64,000 nucleotides of DNA from Acephala macrosclerotiorum (GCA_014904845.1 MU119218.1:306774-370773), one strand, 5' to 3'. Numbered from the stretch's first letter, positions 38,177 to 49,655 are shown. Notes: generated by a model from the sequence alone, not told the origin. A program made the numbers and translations.

Positions 38177-41100
38177 ATGCTGGAGCGCACGGCAGGATGT
38201 CTAGAATCAGGCAGTCTGTGGCGCCTGTTGCCAGCATCCCGGAAGTCTTTGAAGAGCTGCCGCACGCTCTATTCTGGTTTCTGGACACATGGCGGAGGTG
38301 ACATTGAGCTTTCTCCATTTTGGGCTGCTCTGGTTCAAGCACCAACTCCTGAGCAACCTGACGAGTCATCTGCTGCTAAGAATATGTCAGGGCATACGGG
38401 GATACTGTTGGATTTCCTGTATCCTGCTGGAACATTGAACTTTTTACGGCAGTACTCAATCTGGGGGGTTGACCGACAAGATGGACGATGGAGGCATGGA
38501 GTTTCAAGAATCGGTCAACGCCAGTATACCTCTTCCGCGAAGGACAGCACATCGAAGTCAGACGCAGCTACGGGGGCGGAAGCTAAGACGAAGGAGGGGC
38601 ACGTCTTGGAGCAAAACAGCAATATCGATTTGCTATATCGGAAGATGAACCTGACAACGAGCTACGATTTCGCAGAGGCATGGCGTCAATACGAGCTTCT
38701 GCCGCTCGATGATCAGTACCGTTTACGGCCACAATTGATACTATATTTCTCGTCATCAGATAGGTCGGTTGACGCCGAAAGAGTGACAGAACTCTTCGAG
38801 ATCTTGGGAGAGGAGCAGAAAACAAGTTATGTGTATCGAAGTGTTGTTAGAGCTTTCCTGAAGCTACGCAACTTAGTAGATGCAATGCGATTGCATAGAT
38901 TGGCTCTCGAAAGGCTTGCGGTACCTGCAGGCGCCGAGGAAGTTCTTGCTCATCTCATGGAAAATGCGTCGTGGGTATGCGCTCTGTCTCTTTGGGAGGA
39001 AGCCAGCAATCTTAGTCTGCGCAGTGACTGGAATATTTTTGAGGTGGTCGATCGGCATCCCAATCTTACTAGCCAAGCATTCGAATTGGCTGGAGAGGTT
39101 GATCGTAGGATCAAGACCGAGTCCAGTCTCTCCGAGACAACATCAAGACTTCAGAAATTTGCCGCTGAAGTAATTCGGCGGGCATTGTTGGCTACCACGA
39201 ACTTTAGCCCTTCCAGATTCAGTTCTCTTCTACAGACTCTTCACAAATGGAAGCTTGATGCGCCGTCCGTATACGAGCAAGCAGTAGAGACGCTCTTGGG
39301 TTTGAAGCAGACGAGACTGGCCCTTAAGTGTTACCGGAATGCTCGTCAGGGTAACGTCAAGTTCACAAGAGAAACACTCCATATCATTTTGAGAGTTTGC
39401 TGCGAGCATCACAGTGTACTTGGCATGAAACAGGTCCTCGACGACTTTTTTCGCTTCTATGAAAGGCCGAGTGGGCTTGCCTATAGACTGTGCATGCAGG
39501 AATTCGCTGCAAAGGGCGACACTCGCACAGTGCATGCCCTATGGCAACAGTACATTAGCCGCTTCACGTCCGACAGGCCGGAACTCGTTATGACTGGGGC
39601 AGATTTTGCTCCGATTCTCAATCTACATGCAACCAGAGGCGAATTGCAGGAAGTTCTCAAATGGTTCGGCAAGATGCAAACTGTTTACGGTGTGCGTCCC
39701 GTAACTCTTTGCTGGAACATCCTCTTGAACGCCTATGGCAAAGTTCACGACTACGAAGGTGCATACAACTGTTTCGAAAAACTTCTCAACGATAGGACCT
39801 GTCAACCAACCCATTACACCATCGGCACTATGATGGGAATCTGCACACAACAAGGCGACATTGATCGCACAATTGAACTGTATGCGCTTGCCGAAAATCT
39901 AGGCATCGAGAAAAGCGTGGCCATGCTCGATTTACTAGTCTTGGCCCACATTCAAGACGACGATCTTGAGCATGCAGAGAAAATCTGCGTTGAGGCACTC
40001 ACTATGTGTTTCACGGGACCAAAGCCGAAGACGCGCATGTGGAATTATCTTCTTGTTGCACACGCCCAGCGCCGGGACCTGAATACTGTGAATCGTGTTC
40101 TACAACGCATGTCTGAGGCTGGCATTGATTACGACGGATACACATACTCCGCCCTGATGCAGGCTCTGTGCATGGTAAATCAACCAGACCGTGCCTACCA
40201 AATTCTTAAGGACGTCATGCCCGATGCTGGAGTTAAGGCCACTAATTTTCACTATGCTGTTGTAATGGGCGGCTACATCGGTAATGGCGAAACCAAGAAA
40301 GCGTTTAACGTGCAGAATCGCATGTTTTCAAGAGGTCTGAGAGGCTCTGCAAGCACAAGACTGATTGCAATCAAAGCCAGGCTCGCCGAAGATGAGAAAC
40401 TCCTGCAGAATGGTACGCCAGGGGAAGTGATGCAAGGAGCTATGCAAATGTTTCAAGAAGTCATGAAGTCGATGGATGCTGAGGATATAGTGGCCAGCCC
40501 AAAGAAAGGCGCTGCCCGGTATTCTATGGACGTCGCCTTTCCGACGATGTTCTACAGCTACGTAATGCATATCCTGGCCTCGAACTCTGATACGGAGTCA
40601 GTCGAGCAGCTTTATGCCGAGTTCATGAGCATTCTCCCTGACTCTCGACAAGAACATTCTCCGCTCTCGATCATGGCATCTTTAATGTTTGCTAAGCTTC
40701 GAGCTGATGACCATAAGGCTGTCGAGTCATGCTGGCGACTCTCTCTGGAACAAGCAAAGGAGCGAGGAGGGCCACTCCCTCCTATATCGATGGGGACTTC
40801 TTCTGACGACATCAATCTTCCGCTCTCGCCACATAAGATTGTGCCAGTCCATCAGCTCGACCTGTGCAAGCACCTCTATCTGTATTTGGAGTCTCTGTCT
40901 CTCCAGAACAAGGTTGAAGACATGATCAAAACGGTGGACGGTGTCCTTGCAGATGGGTTCGCTCTCGACAACCGGACTTGGAATCAATACATCCAACTCC
41001 TCGCGCAGAAGTACAAATACAAGTTGGCATTTAAATTTTGCGAGGAGCGTTTGATGAACAATTGGACCGGCTGGCAACAAATACGATGGAAGCTTCCTGG

Positions 41101-41347
41101 ACGAAATCGCTTGCCGTACGACCTTCGAAATATCCGAAAACAAAGTAGGCATCTACGACCTCTACACATCTCTCTACTCTACCTAGCACGATCCATGCTT
41201 GACCTCCAATCTATGAGTGCGGAGTCTAGGTCAAACGAATTAATTCTAGAGGATATACGCAATAGCTACCCAAAGACTATGAAGGCGATTGAGACGATGC
41301 CACGAACTGATGATGCGCTAGAGCGTCATATACTTAGAGAATGGTGA
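38177..41347 (+). CDS. Mitochondrial PPR protein, Cya-5/Pet309-like
   Basis: Intronless gene of 1056 aa. The first residues (LERTAGCLESGSLWRLLPASRKSLKS) are basic and lack acids except the first Glu, as in mitochondrial presequences. The motif ILLDFLYPAGTLNFLRQYS near residue 75 recurs in fungal Cya-5/Pet309 proteins. The centre carries degenerate pentatricopeptide repeats, for example VTLCWNILLNAYGKVHDYEGAYNCF, HYTIGTMMGICTQQGDIDRTIELY and YTYSALMQALCMVNQPDRAYQIL. In Neurospora CYA-5 and yeast Pet309 such proteins activate translation of COX1 mRNA at the inner membrane. I infer the same role here from motif and length. The end is REW followed by TGA. It could be another member of the same PPR group; PPR identity itself is firm. 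Confidence 0.85.
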   Translation: MLERTAGCLESGSLWRLLPASRKSLKSCRTLYSGFWTHGGGDIELSPFWAALVQAPTPEQPDESSAAKNMSGHTGILLDFLYPAGTLNFLRQYSIWGVDRQDGRWRHGVSRIGQRQYTSSAKDSTSKSDAATGAEAKTKEGHVLEQNSNIDLLYRKMNLTTSYDFAEAWRQYELLPLDDQYRLRPQLILYFSSSDRSVDAERVTELFEILGEEQKTSYVYRSVVRAFLKLRNLVDAMRLHRLALERLAVPAGAEEVLAHLMENASWVCALSLWEEASNLSLRSDWNIFEVVDRHPNLTSQAFELAGEVDRRIKTESSLSETTSRLQKFAAEVIRRALLATTNFSPSRFSSLLQTLHKWKLDAPSVYEQAVETLLGLKQTRLALKCYRNARQGNVKFTRETLHIILRVCCEHHSVLGMKQVLDDFFRFYERPSGLAYRLCMQEFAAKGDTRTVHALWQQYISRFTSDRPELVMTGADFAPILNLHATRGELQEVLKWFGKMQTVYGVRPVTLCWNILLNAYGKVHDYEGAYNCFEKLLNDRTCQPTHYTIGTMMGICTQQGDIDRTIELYALAENLGIEKSVAMLDLLVLAHIQDDDLEHAEKICVEALTMCFTGPKPKTRMWNYLLVAHAQRRDLNTVNRVLQRMSEAGIDYDGYTYSALMQALCMVNQPDRAYQILKDVMPDAGVKATNFHYAVVMGGYIGNGETKKAFNVQNRMFSRGLRGSASTRLIAIKARLAEDEKLLQNGTPGEVMQGAMQMFQEVMKSMDAEDIVASPKKGAARYSMDVAFPTMFYSYVMHILASNSDTESVEQLYAEFMSILPDSRQEHSPLSIMASLMFAKLRADDHKAVESCWRLSLEQAKERGGPLPPISMGTSSDDINLPLSPHKIVPVHQLDLCKHLYLYLESLSLQNKVEDMIKTVDGVLADGFALDNRTWNQYIQLLAQKYKYKLAFKFCEERLMNNWTGWQQIRWKLPGRNRLPYDLRNIRKQSRHLRPLHISLLYLARSMLDLQSMSAESRSNELILEDIRNSYPKTMKAIETMPRTDDALERHILREW

Positions 41348-41984
41348 TAGCGTTTTGTATTGTGGTTACTGTACGCATATTGTATTCATAGATCATATAA
41401 TTGTACAGTACGCATATTGTACAAATGGAATCCTCTTCAATTGATTTCAATATAAGTAGAGCATTACTGTCATTTGTGTCGGGGGGAAATTATGCTACAA
41501 GACACCCGATGGCTTACGTATCTGAGATACAACATACCCCTTCAAATGTTCCTTCATCTGACCGGCAACCTGAACGGGAAAGTGCAGAAGTTCGTCAAAT
41601 TAAGAGACAGATCTTTCAGATCAATATATAATACTTCCGCCCTTCAAACAGCGAGGCCCTCAGCCGTTCCCAATTTACTTGGCTTGTTGAGACAACCGGA
41701 ATCTCATCACATCTGTCAGATATCAAAACCAAATCGTTCGCAACAAGGTCCACCTAGTAAACGACCTGGAGAGCAGCTCCAGTTGAGCGCACTGAAATCT
41801 TAACGCTCGCAGGTACGATCACGCAACCGTCTTGAAAAGCTCAATCTTGCATAGAATAAATCTGCACGCACTTGATTTTCGGTATCTCCAATGAAGCATA
41901 GGCATAATAGCCCGGCTAATCTTAGTCATTTTCGATCTCTTCAATAGCTCAGCCTTCATCTTGAGTAGATATCAGATACGCATT
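41348..41984. other. Intergenic, 3' of PPR gene
   Basis: Low-complexity AT-rich sequence. Open frames at 41401-41803 look random. Nothing else supported. Confidence 0.45.
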
Positions 41985-42760
41985 TCATATCAGCATTATA
42001 TTAAATGACTCACACCAATTTTTGGACCTGATGTATGCGAGCATCCTCGACCTTGCGCGCTCAATTTCACGCCCTTTTTCCTTACAAGCCAATCTCCACT
42101 AGGAATAACTCTCCCGCATACGACCTTGGCTCTTGGGCATCTCTTTGGATATCTCCGGCAATGTCCTCCATGGATCTTGGCTTGGAACTTCGAACTTGCA
42201 GATTAATGGTGGATCACCTCTCAGTGGTGTATCCACGATGATGAGAAGCTCCCGAGTGTTGAATAGTCTGGCCAAGGCTGCAGAGCCTCCGTTAGGTAGG
42301 AAATTGCTATGTAGATTTGAAGGGATCGCTGTATCTCTCCAGTTCTTATTGTGTATGGCAAGACGTTTGAGACGCAAACGATGTTAGCATCCAACATTAA
42401 GCTCACAACCTTCGAATGCTAACTGACGGCAAGGGCTATAAAAGAACCAGGCTTTGTCACATGAATCGTGGTCAGATCGTGTCCAAATGGTATCGAGGTC
42501 TATGTTTTAAGTATTGTGGCCGATTGTTCTCCAGAATCGTGTGGTAATCCAGTCCCATTCCTCGGCCTATCTCATGAGCTTCTTTGCAGACCTCCATTAT
42601 GCTATTTAATTTACTCTAGATCAACATATCCCTTTTCACTGTATATGTATAAGGTGTCCAGAAAGCAAATAGCTAAATGCTAAATCGGATCTCTTTTGGT
42701 AATCTAGTGAAATAATGGAACGTAGACGGGACCTTGGTAGGAATGCGGTCTAGCGCTTTG
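41985..42760 (-). pseudogene. 2EXR-domain protein, degraded
   Basis: A decayed copy of a fungal 2EXR-domain gene, a large family of unknown function in Pezizomycotina. On the minus strand, reading from about 42755, the frame gives FHYFTRLPKEIRFSI and then TAG where the family has Trp. The original is FHxFxRLPxELRLxIW, so TGG became TAG. Another TAG follows. Then comes VCKEAHEIGRGMG, a frameshift near 42500, then LDTIWTRSDHDSCDKAWFF, a TAA stop, RLRLKRLAIHNKNWRDTAI, a segment with LFNTRELLIIV, another TAG, and a basic C-terminal stretch (REIERARSRMLAYIRSKNW) ending at 41985. Three or four stops plus a shift make it non-functional. G-to-A stops are the type produced by repeat-induced point mutation, but single events cannot prove it. 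Confidence 0.8.
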
Positions 42761-43385
42761 GAAGCATTGTCCTGTTCCAATCGTGTAAAACTCGCTCGCA
42801 ATGAAGTATTCGTATTCCTAGTCGTTTGACTGTCGTTCGGAACTCATCGATAGAGGATAGCAGCGTGTTCAAGAGGTGTGAGGGAACTTGGACGATGTCC
42901 GAATCAGATGGGGTTCCAGGCTTGCAGCCACCATAGAGGGTTTGTAGGTAGCCATGGATCGTAGTGCTCAAGAACTCTTGGAATAAATTGTGGGCCTTTT
43001 GCGGTTCGAATATGCGACGCGGATACAGCGATATTAGGAAGCGAGGAGCGATGAAGTCGCGGAAAAGGGGGGACGCGCTCAAAGGAGCGCCAGCGTACGT
43101 GATCTAGACCATACGTATCAAGAACGCTGAAATAGAGCTATATATTTCTCCCACCTCTTTCAAACTCTTGAAAGGGATAGCGTAACTGCAATGATGATTT
43201 GCTAACATGAATTGACTGGATTCCTGCTGTCTACAGCCCTTTACTACATTTCAATCCGTAGCGTCTTGACCAACCAAATTCTCACTTTCTACCAGACATC
43301 AATTCGTCAATCACCAATTCATAAACAATACATACAAGAACCTTCGCCCGAGTCTCCCAAGTCAAATCTCCCACTTCGCCCCCTC
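42761..43385. other. Intergenic between pseudogene and cutinase
   Basis: About 600 bp. An open frame of roughly 110 codons (42750-43082, minus) contains protein-like composition (QKAHNLFQEFL, LLNTLLSSIDEF) but no ATG at its start and no recognised domain. It may be an additional decayed fragment upstream of the pseudogene. Confidence 0.35.
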
Positions 43386-44385
43386 TCACAAACCCAACCC
43401 ACCGCCAGCGGGCCTCAACCTCTGACTAGTAATCCCCAACTTCGCACCACTAGTTCCCAGTGCAAACATCGCCGCAGTTCCAGCATCTAAGCTATAGTTC
43501 AAATGTGACAAGCTCACATCATCCCCACCCTTACAAATATCATCCCCAGAATGACATATCGTCATCACCTTACCCGCATCCACCCCATTTATCGCTGTTC
43601 CATTCTTCGGATCACCGAACAGAACGATAGAGGAAATTTTCGACGTGGTGTTAGCGGGGAGGGAGGCGGCGGCGAGATGGACGACTTGAGCGCCTTGCGA
43701 ATAGCCTGAGAGGAGGAGTTGAGTATTAGGACATGAGGCGAGGGTTTTGTTTACAAGCTTGGCCCTGGATAGCGTAAGTTGATTTTTGGAGAAGAGGGGG
43801 AGGAAATAGTAGGAGGACGTAAAACTTACATTACGTTCGCACCAAGCTGCGAGCCACCTGCTAGGAAACCTGTGATATCGGCAGGATAGTCGACGCCTTG
43901 TATTGCCAATGCTCCTGTTCCGTTCATGTAGTCTGCTATGGCAGCGAAGAAGGGAGGTCCTGTCAGGATCCCAACATTGCCTGTCGGGAAGTCAGTCATA
44001 GCTCGAGTCCAATGTCTCTTGTATTCGAAGGCAGAAGCTGCAACAGCGCGCAACGGTAAGATGAAGGCAAGAATTACCAGGTTCTAACGTCCCTCTGGCG
44101 AATATTACCGACATTGCTGGACACGCAGTAGTATTCTTCACCAGAGAATTCTGGAATATGACCTGTTTCCGCGAGAGCTTCGAGTCAATATACCACTCTG
44201 AGATGACAGGGCGAATGTCCCGGGCAACATACAGTTCCATGGTCACCAAGGAAAGCTCCTAGGACCGAACTATTATTAAAGAACGACGACAAACACAATT
44301 TATCATCCTCCCTGCACGAAAAGATCCCAGCTGCTACAAATCCTGAAAAGGAAGATATTAAATAAAATATGAAGAAGAGCTTCAT
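43386..44385 (-). CDS. Secreted cutinase (CE5 family)
   Basis: Extracellular serine esterase that hydrolyses cutin or other polyesters. Four exons (44385-44233, 44162-44078, 43980-43830, 43764-43386) give 255 aa with consistent phases. The N-terminus MKLFFIFYLISSFSGFVAA is a classic signal peptide. The mature enzyme shows ACPAMSVIFARGTLEPGN and GVDYPADITGFLAGGS, then the nucleophile elbow GYSQG (Ser near residue 150). The other triad members are Asp in HSGDDIC (about 206) and His in SHLNY (about 216). Cysteines in CPA/CPN and CHSGDDIC can form the two conserved disulphides. The order of blocks and the length match cutinases. Exon 1 is the least certain: the 70-nt intron 44163-44232 is inferred from frame and signals, and between the signal peptide and the catalytic part lies a non-conserved stretch. 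The gene lies between a pseudogene and a MITE-like element, i.e. in accessory DNA. Confidence 0.87.
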
Positions 44386-44779
44386 GGCGTACGTGCCAGA
44401 GTTCCAGCCTCTGCTGATCTCTGCTACTCTGCCTGCTTCGACGGAAACAAGAACCTTAAGGCGAAGGGACTCAAGGGTGCACACTCATGACAAAAGTCAA
44501 GAAACATCAAATCATCGAGGGTCGCTCGATAATAAGTGAGACAGAGCATAAAACAAACATCCACAGCCACAAAACAACGAAAGCAGAAGGACAGCACTGG
44601 CTGAAGGTCGACTTGCAAAATAAAAGTCAGATGTCTCGAATTTTTATCTCATTTTCGATGAACCTATCGCGTTGCAGATGGTTGTTTGGGACGCAGATTG
44701 GGAGACTGTTTGTGATTGAAGGGAGCCGAAGGTGTGGCGAGTATGGTTTCAGTTGAAGAGATGTGCAAGGATGTCGCTT

Positions 44780-45108
44780 TGCCTTTGACGATATGCCTTT
44801 GACGATAGTTAATGCCTTTGACGATAGTTAAAGGTATCCCGCTAGGGGAAAAAAAGACCACGTAGAGTTTACGTAATAACACGTGAAATTAAAGTCACGT
44901 TTCTGCGCCAAGGTTTTGCCAAGAAACGCCAAGATGTGTCGCTTTTGGCACTTAGCGCTCCCGTAGTTTAAAGCTCACTATAAAGCTCCCCGTAGAGCAG
45001 CTCTAGCTCCACGTAGGGGTTGTAAAGGGGGAACGCCCCTACTCGCGCCGGCGGAGCCGGTGCGAATGCGAATAAAAACTCATTTATAAATTCAAATCGT
45101 CAAAGGCA
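44780..45108. mobile_element. Small inverted-repeat (MITE-like) element
   Basis: A 13-bp sequence TGCCTTTGACGAT at 44780-44792 is repeated in inverted form at 45096-45108. The left end also holds a 19-bp unit (TGCCTTTGACGATAGTTAA) present at 44794-44812 and 44813-44831. Inside are two hairpins: 45013-45019 with 45036-45042 (7-bp perfect arms), and 45043-45052 with 45056-45065 (9 of 10 pairs, 3-nt loop). There is no ORF of note. Length, terminal inverted repeats and hairpins suggest a non-autonomous DNA transposon. Target duplication and exact left border are not clear. Confidence 0.5.
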
Positions 45109-45428
45109 GGGCACGGCGCGAGGTACGAGGGACGTCCCACTATTTCGTCTTGAAACAGGCTGTTCGAACATCGAATCATCACGGGATCTCACTGATTGAT
45201 ACCCCACAAATAGTGTCACACAGCTGAAAGAACGGAAGAAATATTGAGATGTGGTTGGTTTGACTAGATATAAAATCAGTCATATGAATGATCAAAATGC
45301 GCCGGCGGGCCTGTCCCAAATGCCGTCTGGACAAATATCCAATGTAGCTCCTGAATATTCGAAAAAAGATACCGTGCTCCCTTGCTCCATTCCGGGTATC
45401 CAAACCCAAATTTACTCCGGTAATGAAC

Positions 45429-47921
45429 TCAAATGCCATCTGATTGATCTTGTGGGCTCGGCATCCCAACTCCGAGATCTCTAAGTTTCTTCGCCAACAG
45501 GCCCTCTGCTAGCTGCCTGCCATCTGGAGAGCTGGCAAATGCATTGCCACCATAGCCTGGATCTCCTTTGTTGAGCTTGTCATAAGCAACAATACCGGTG
45601 CTATTGCTGTCCCAAGACATCGACGATCCCGAGTCCTGGGACTGATGCATATTGCCGTTCTTTTCGGATGCCAATGACGGCTCCTGAACAGACGTACTTT
45701 GGCCACCCTCCTCATCGCTTCGAACAGGCTTGCGGTAAAGGCTGAATGGAATTGGTTGGACAAGCGTATTTGTGTTGAAGTCACGGACATGAGTCGAGGA
45801 CGAGCTACCTCCGAACCCCCTCTCCAAAGCTTGCGTGATGCCATCCGTAGAGCCGAGGTTCCGGGCTGATGGACCAAGAGTAAACCCAGAGCTGCGTCTT
45901 CTGAATGCCTTTTCAGCAGCTAAACTGGCGCCTGCACCGGTACTGAGAGCAAGGCCGAGACTAGAGTCTCGGCCTGGTTTATATACACTGAATCGTGGTT
46001 CTGGTAACGAAATTTCGTTGCGCAACTTTTCTTTTCCGTCCGGGACGCGGTTTGCAAAGACAACTCTAATGCTTTTGTAAAGATAGAAACGACCGCGAGA
46101 AGGAGAGCATATGTGCAAATGTACAAGATATCGTAACGTGGGTCGGTCCAATGGACTTGACGTGGGTATTTGCTGTGTTGAGGATAACGCTGAATCGATA
46201 ATAGGACCCGTTGAATAACTTCGTTGCCGAATAAATGTCTTCGTGCCTGGTTCCATTCCAGTAAGATCGTAAGGCACAAGAAACAGCTTGACAGCCGTTT
46301 TATTCGGATTTTTGATAATAATTTGTACTTGACCCTTCTCTGGAATTCTATAGCTGCCACCTGGTGGTGCTCTGGGCGATGTCGACCGCCGCTTTTGCTT
46401 CTCAGCTCTGCGGATTTCTCTCTCTGAAGGTTGTGTGGTGCTTGGACCATCAACCATGTCAAGATCTTCAAGCCGGTATCGTCCCAAATTTCCCAGGTTT
46501 GCACTCAGGCGTTTTTTCTTGTTGTCTCGTGCCTCATCAGAATTCGGCAGCCCGTTTTCGAGGTCTATTTGGCCAACGTAAGGGCTAGGGCCGTCTTCAG
46601 ATTTCCCGGTTCGTCCATGTGCTGTGGATTCGTAGCTGTAAAAGACCGCCGGAAATGGTAGCGTCACATGAGCAGGACATCGAAGACTTGCCTTGCACTT
46701 ACCAAGACCCAAGACACCAATCTGAGCCACGAAGTCCAAAGGCTTCGACGGTGTGGTTGACATACGTCCCCGTAGGATGCTCTCCTCATAAGAGCCGACC
46801 ATTGACGCATGGTGAAGTGGAGAGCTATCTGATTGCCAAGACGGCCTCCTCGAGTCTAAAAATGCCGGTGTCTGTGGCGAGGACGTCGGCAGTGGCATTG
46901 GATTTGAGGTGAGTGACCTCCTTGGCTGGTGAGCCTGATAAGGATAAGTGTTGTCTCGTCGTAGGTGTGGTAGAGGTCTGTTAAACGGTGAAGCTGGTAG
47001 GCCCGATGATGTCGAATGAATTGAATGAGAGGAGTTGAGTGTGTGCCGTCTCGGATTCCTGGGATAACCTGATGTAATCTCAATTGGGTCCACTTGTGAG
47101 GACAAGTCTAGCTCTTCGTTGCTCTCCGACTGCACCAGCGGACTTGTGGGAGGTTTCAAGACAAAGCTTGATGAGTAGGATGAGGACAATGAGGGTGCAC
47201 GAGAGCGAGCCCTGTTGATCGAGTCAAGTCCGTCTACAGGAGGAAAACGTGAATCAGGCTGGTATGGAGTGAAGTGTCGTGGCGGCGAAGTGGAAGTCCA
47301 AGGAGTCTGCCCATGTCTGTATAGATTCGAATTCGATGGTAGCAGATCCCCTCCAGATGTGGTCTCTCGTGTTTCCGTGAAATCCCCGCTGTGCAAAGCT
47401 GATCGTGGTCTCTCAATCTGTAGGCCAGCCTGATATCTGTCTTCATCGGTCCCGGGAGACTTCGTATTCTCTGATATCTCGGCAGCCGGTAGTAATGGCG
47501 AGGAATGTGAGCCATTGGAGGACTTTCGAGGAGTCTGATTATAATCGTGGAGTAGTGACTCCAACTACCTTTAGTTAGTATAGGAACAAAGAATACTTTC
47601 GCTTTCTACTTGTTGACTCACATTTCGGTTTGGCAGCCATGTTGGACTTTCTCCACGCTTCAGTAACTCGATGAAAGCTCCTCGATCAGATGTTCCATGT
47701 CCGGATGTTCTGGGTCTCGATTCCACGTCCCTCGATGGCATGTTTGATTCCTCCTCGAGACTCGCCACAAGAGGCCCCTCGCACAAGTCCGTTCTGATGC
47801 TATCCTCCGAGAGCTTTCTGGCCAGGGATTTCTCGATCACTGGCGAGGTCGAAAGTCGTGTGGCTGGTTTCGAGGGCGGTGAATCGTGACCACCGCCCAA
47901 GTCGTCTTGGAAGATTGGCAT
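45429..47921 (-). CDS. Atos-family protein (DUF4210, chromosome-segregation domain)
   Basis: Fungal homologue of the Atos/FAM214 family, nuclear proteins linked in animals to transcription control and in fungi to meiotic chromosome segregation. Two exons (47921-47622, 47564-45429, 57-nt intron) give 811 aa. The first half is disordered and Ser/Pro-rich, with RGESPTWLPNRNLESLLHDY across the splice. The DUF4210 region reads IGVLGLGKCKASLRCPAHV, followed by LPFPAVFYSYE and PSPYVGQIDLENGL. The second conserved block is RIPEKGQVQIIIKNPNKTAV, followed by FLVPYDLTGMEPGTKTFIRQ and later LRYLVHLHICSPSRGRFYLYKSIRVVFA, i.e. the chromosome-segregation-during-meiosis domain. The tail is again disordered. 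It is divergent from the FYV7-like gene. The cellular role in filamentous fungi is not defined. Confidence 0.9.
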
Positions 47922-48427
47922 TTTGGAGCTTTGGAAAACGCTCCCTTCTTCGTCATCTAGTCATGGTGGAAAGATTGAATTCTTATGCAGAAAGTTGGAG
48001 GAGAAATAGAGAAGTTGGAAAAGAGGGGAGCACGCAAGAGCTGGCTCGTGCAGATGCAAGACTCACTCCAAAGCTCTACTCAGTACAGTGAAGTGATTGG
48101 TTTCACTTCATGCAGCAGAGCGAAACGTGGAGAAAATCTTTCAGAAAAAAAAAGGTCGTGGCAAGTTCAAGTGAGGGTTGGTGAGGGATTTGCACAGTTT
48201 CTGCATCCAAGCAGGTGGTCTGCAGGTGGTGCTGTGAGCATCGTAGCGTCACTCACTGCAGATGTGTAATCGGGGCTTATCCAATGCGACTTCGGCCGCC
48301 AGATGCGCTAGACCCCTGCTGAGCACTAGCCTGACGGGTCTTCGCAGGACATTTTTGGCAACTCCATCATCCACTCCACAAAGATATATCGACATTGCGA
48401 CTCTAGATACAGCAACCGAAGAGCACA
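47922..48427. promoter_or_regulatory. Divergent promoter Atos gene / FYV7-like gene
   Basis: 506 bp between two divergent start codons. A purine-rich tract lies near 48130-48160. No specific site is claimed. Confidence 0.4.
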
Positions 48428-49072
48428 ATGGCACCCAAACGACCCATAGAAGATGATGGTGCAGACTCCAAGCCAAAGAAGCAGCGCACCGGCTTCAAAA
48501 TTGGACCCGATAACCTCCCTGATGGAACATACAAGAGAAAAGGTACGATACCCTCCCTCACTTCCACTGGGAACATGTCTAACAACCTTATAGTAACCAA
48601 AATCAAGAAAGACCTGATCCATAAAGCAAAACTCAAGAAATCCTACGCAAAACTCAAAGCCCGCGAACCACCCATTGATCGAGCCCTCCCAACCTTGGAG
48701 CCCTCACCACAACCCCAACTAGAACCCGCCTCTACAGATCTCCATCCAGAGAGACAAGCCATGCTCGATGCCCCAGAACCCACTCCTCCCCCCCGCCAAT
48801 CTCTACCCAGACCCTCTCGTCCTTGGAAGGAAAAGAAACCAGCATACTTCGAAAAGGAACAAGCATTCGCTGCGCAGAAGAAAGCAGAAGCAGAAGCCAG
48901 GCGACTAGAATTCGAACGAAGAAATCAAGAGAAAAAGGAGAAGATCGAGGAACGAGAGCGATTTAGGAAAGCGATAGCGAAGGCAAGAACAGGAGGAAAG
49001 AATGGGCAGAGAAAATTGGGGAAGGAGAGTCAGGTTCTTTTGGAGAGGGTGCAGAGGATGGTGGGGAAGTGA
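48428..49072 (+). CDS. fyv7: rRNA-processing protein, Fyv7-like
   Basis: Small, highly basic protein of the Fyv7/TAP26 rRNA-processing family, a nucleolar factor in 40S ribosome biogenesis. Two exons (48428-48542, 48594-49072, 51-nt intron) give 197 aa. Just after the intron comes KIKKDLIHKAKLKKSYAKLK, the family signature. A Pro-rich linker (PTPPPRQSLPRPSRPWKEKKP) precedes a long charged helix that begins FEKEQAFAAQKKAEAEARRL and runs to the end. The N-terminus MAPKRPIEDDGADSKPKKQR looks like a nuclear localisation signal. Start and splice are unambiguous. Confidence 0.85.
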   Translation: MAPKRPIEDDGADSKPKKQRTGFKIGPDNLPDGTYKRKGTIPSLTSTGNMSNNLIVTKIKKDLIHKAKLKKSYAKLKAREPPIDRALPTLEPSPQPQLEPASTDLHPERQAMLDAPEPTPPPRQSLPRPSRPWKEKKPAYFEKEQAFAAQKKAEAEARRLEFERRNQEKKEKIEERERFRKAIAKARTGGKNGQRKLGKESQVLLERVQRMVGK

Positions 49073-49655
49073 ATAGAGTATGCTAAGAGTGATAGGATAA
49101 CGACTTTACGACTATATCAAGGAAGAGCCTTCGGACAACAAGGCTGGAAGATACCCAGGAAAAACCAGGCCGCTACAAGGCCCGGCAGGACTTAGTCTGC
49201 CAGTAGTAGAATAGACTCAGTTCATGGCTTAGCTGTCACATCAGGAACATCATGCGATGCAATGTTCTTTTCATTCTTTTTTTGTCGTTTTGTATTTTAT
49301 GCTACTCTGACGTACTAGACAAACGCGTCGCTCGTTATCATCGCTTTCGTTATAGTCGTCCTTCGTATTGCAAATAGCAAACTCCTTCCAAAAATCTAAG
49401 CTACCTAGTCTCAACCACATCAGACCTTCCTCCTAGCAAGATTCAAAGAAGACAAAGGACAAAACTCCAAAAACGCTCGAATCCATCACCATTTTTATTT
49501 CGCAGAAAAAGCAAATAGCAAATCCACCGCAACGCCGTCGAGTCATTGTCCTCGCAGTGCTAAGACTTTCCGCAACGAGCGCCAGAGACAAAGGAAAAAG
49601 CGCAAACCACAACAAAGGAGATCAATCGCGCCCAACGCCCCTGTGCCTGGCATCC
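49073..49655. other. Convergent intergenic region
   Basis: About 580 bp between two stop codons, presumably both 3' UTRs. No gene seen. Confidence 0.5.

Noticed and set aside
42750..43082. 110-codon minus-strand frame upstream of the 2EXR pseudogene
   Set aside because: Its first codon is not ATG, no upstream exon is evident and no domain is recognised.
45251..45484. 77-codon plus-strand frame near the Atos gene 3' end
   Set aside because: Overlaps the 3' end of the Atos gene antisense and lacks any protein feature.
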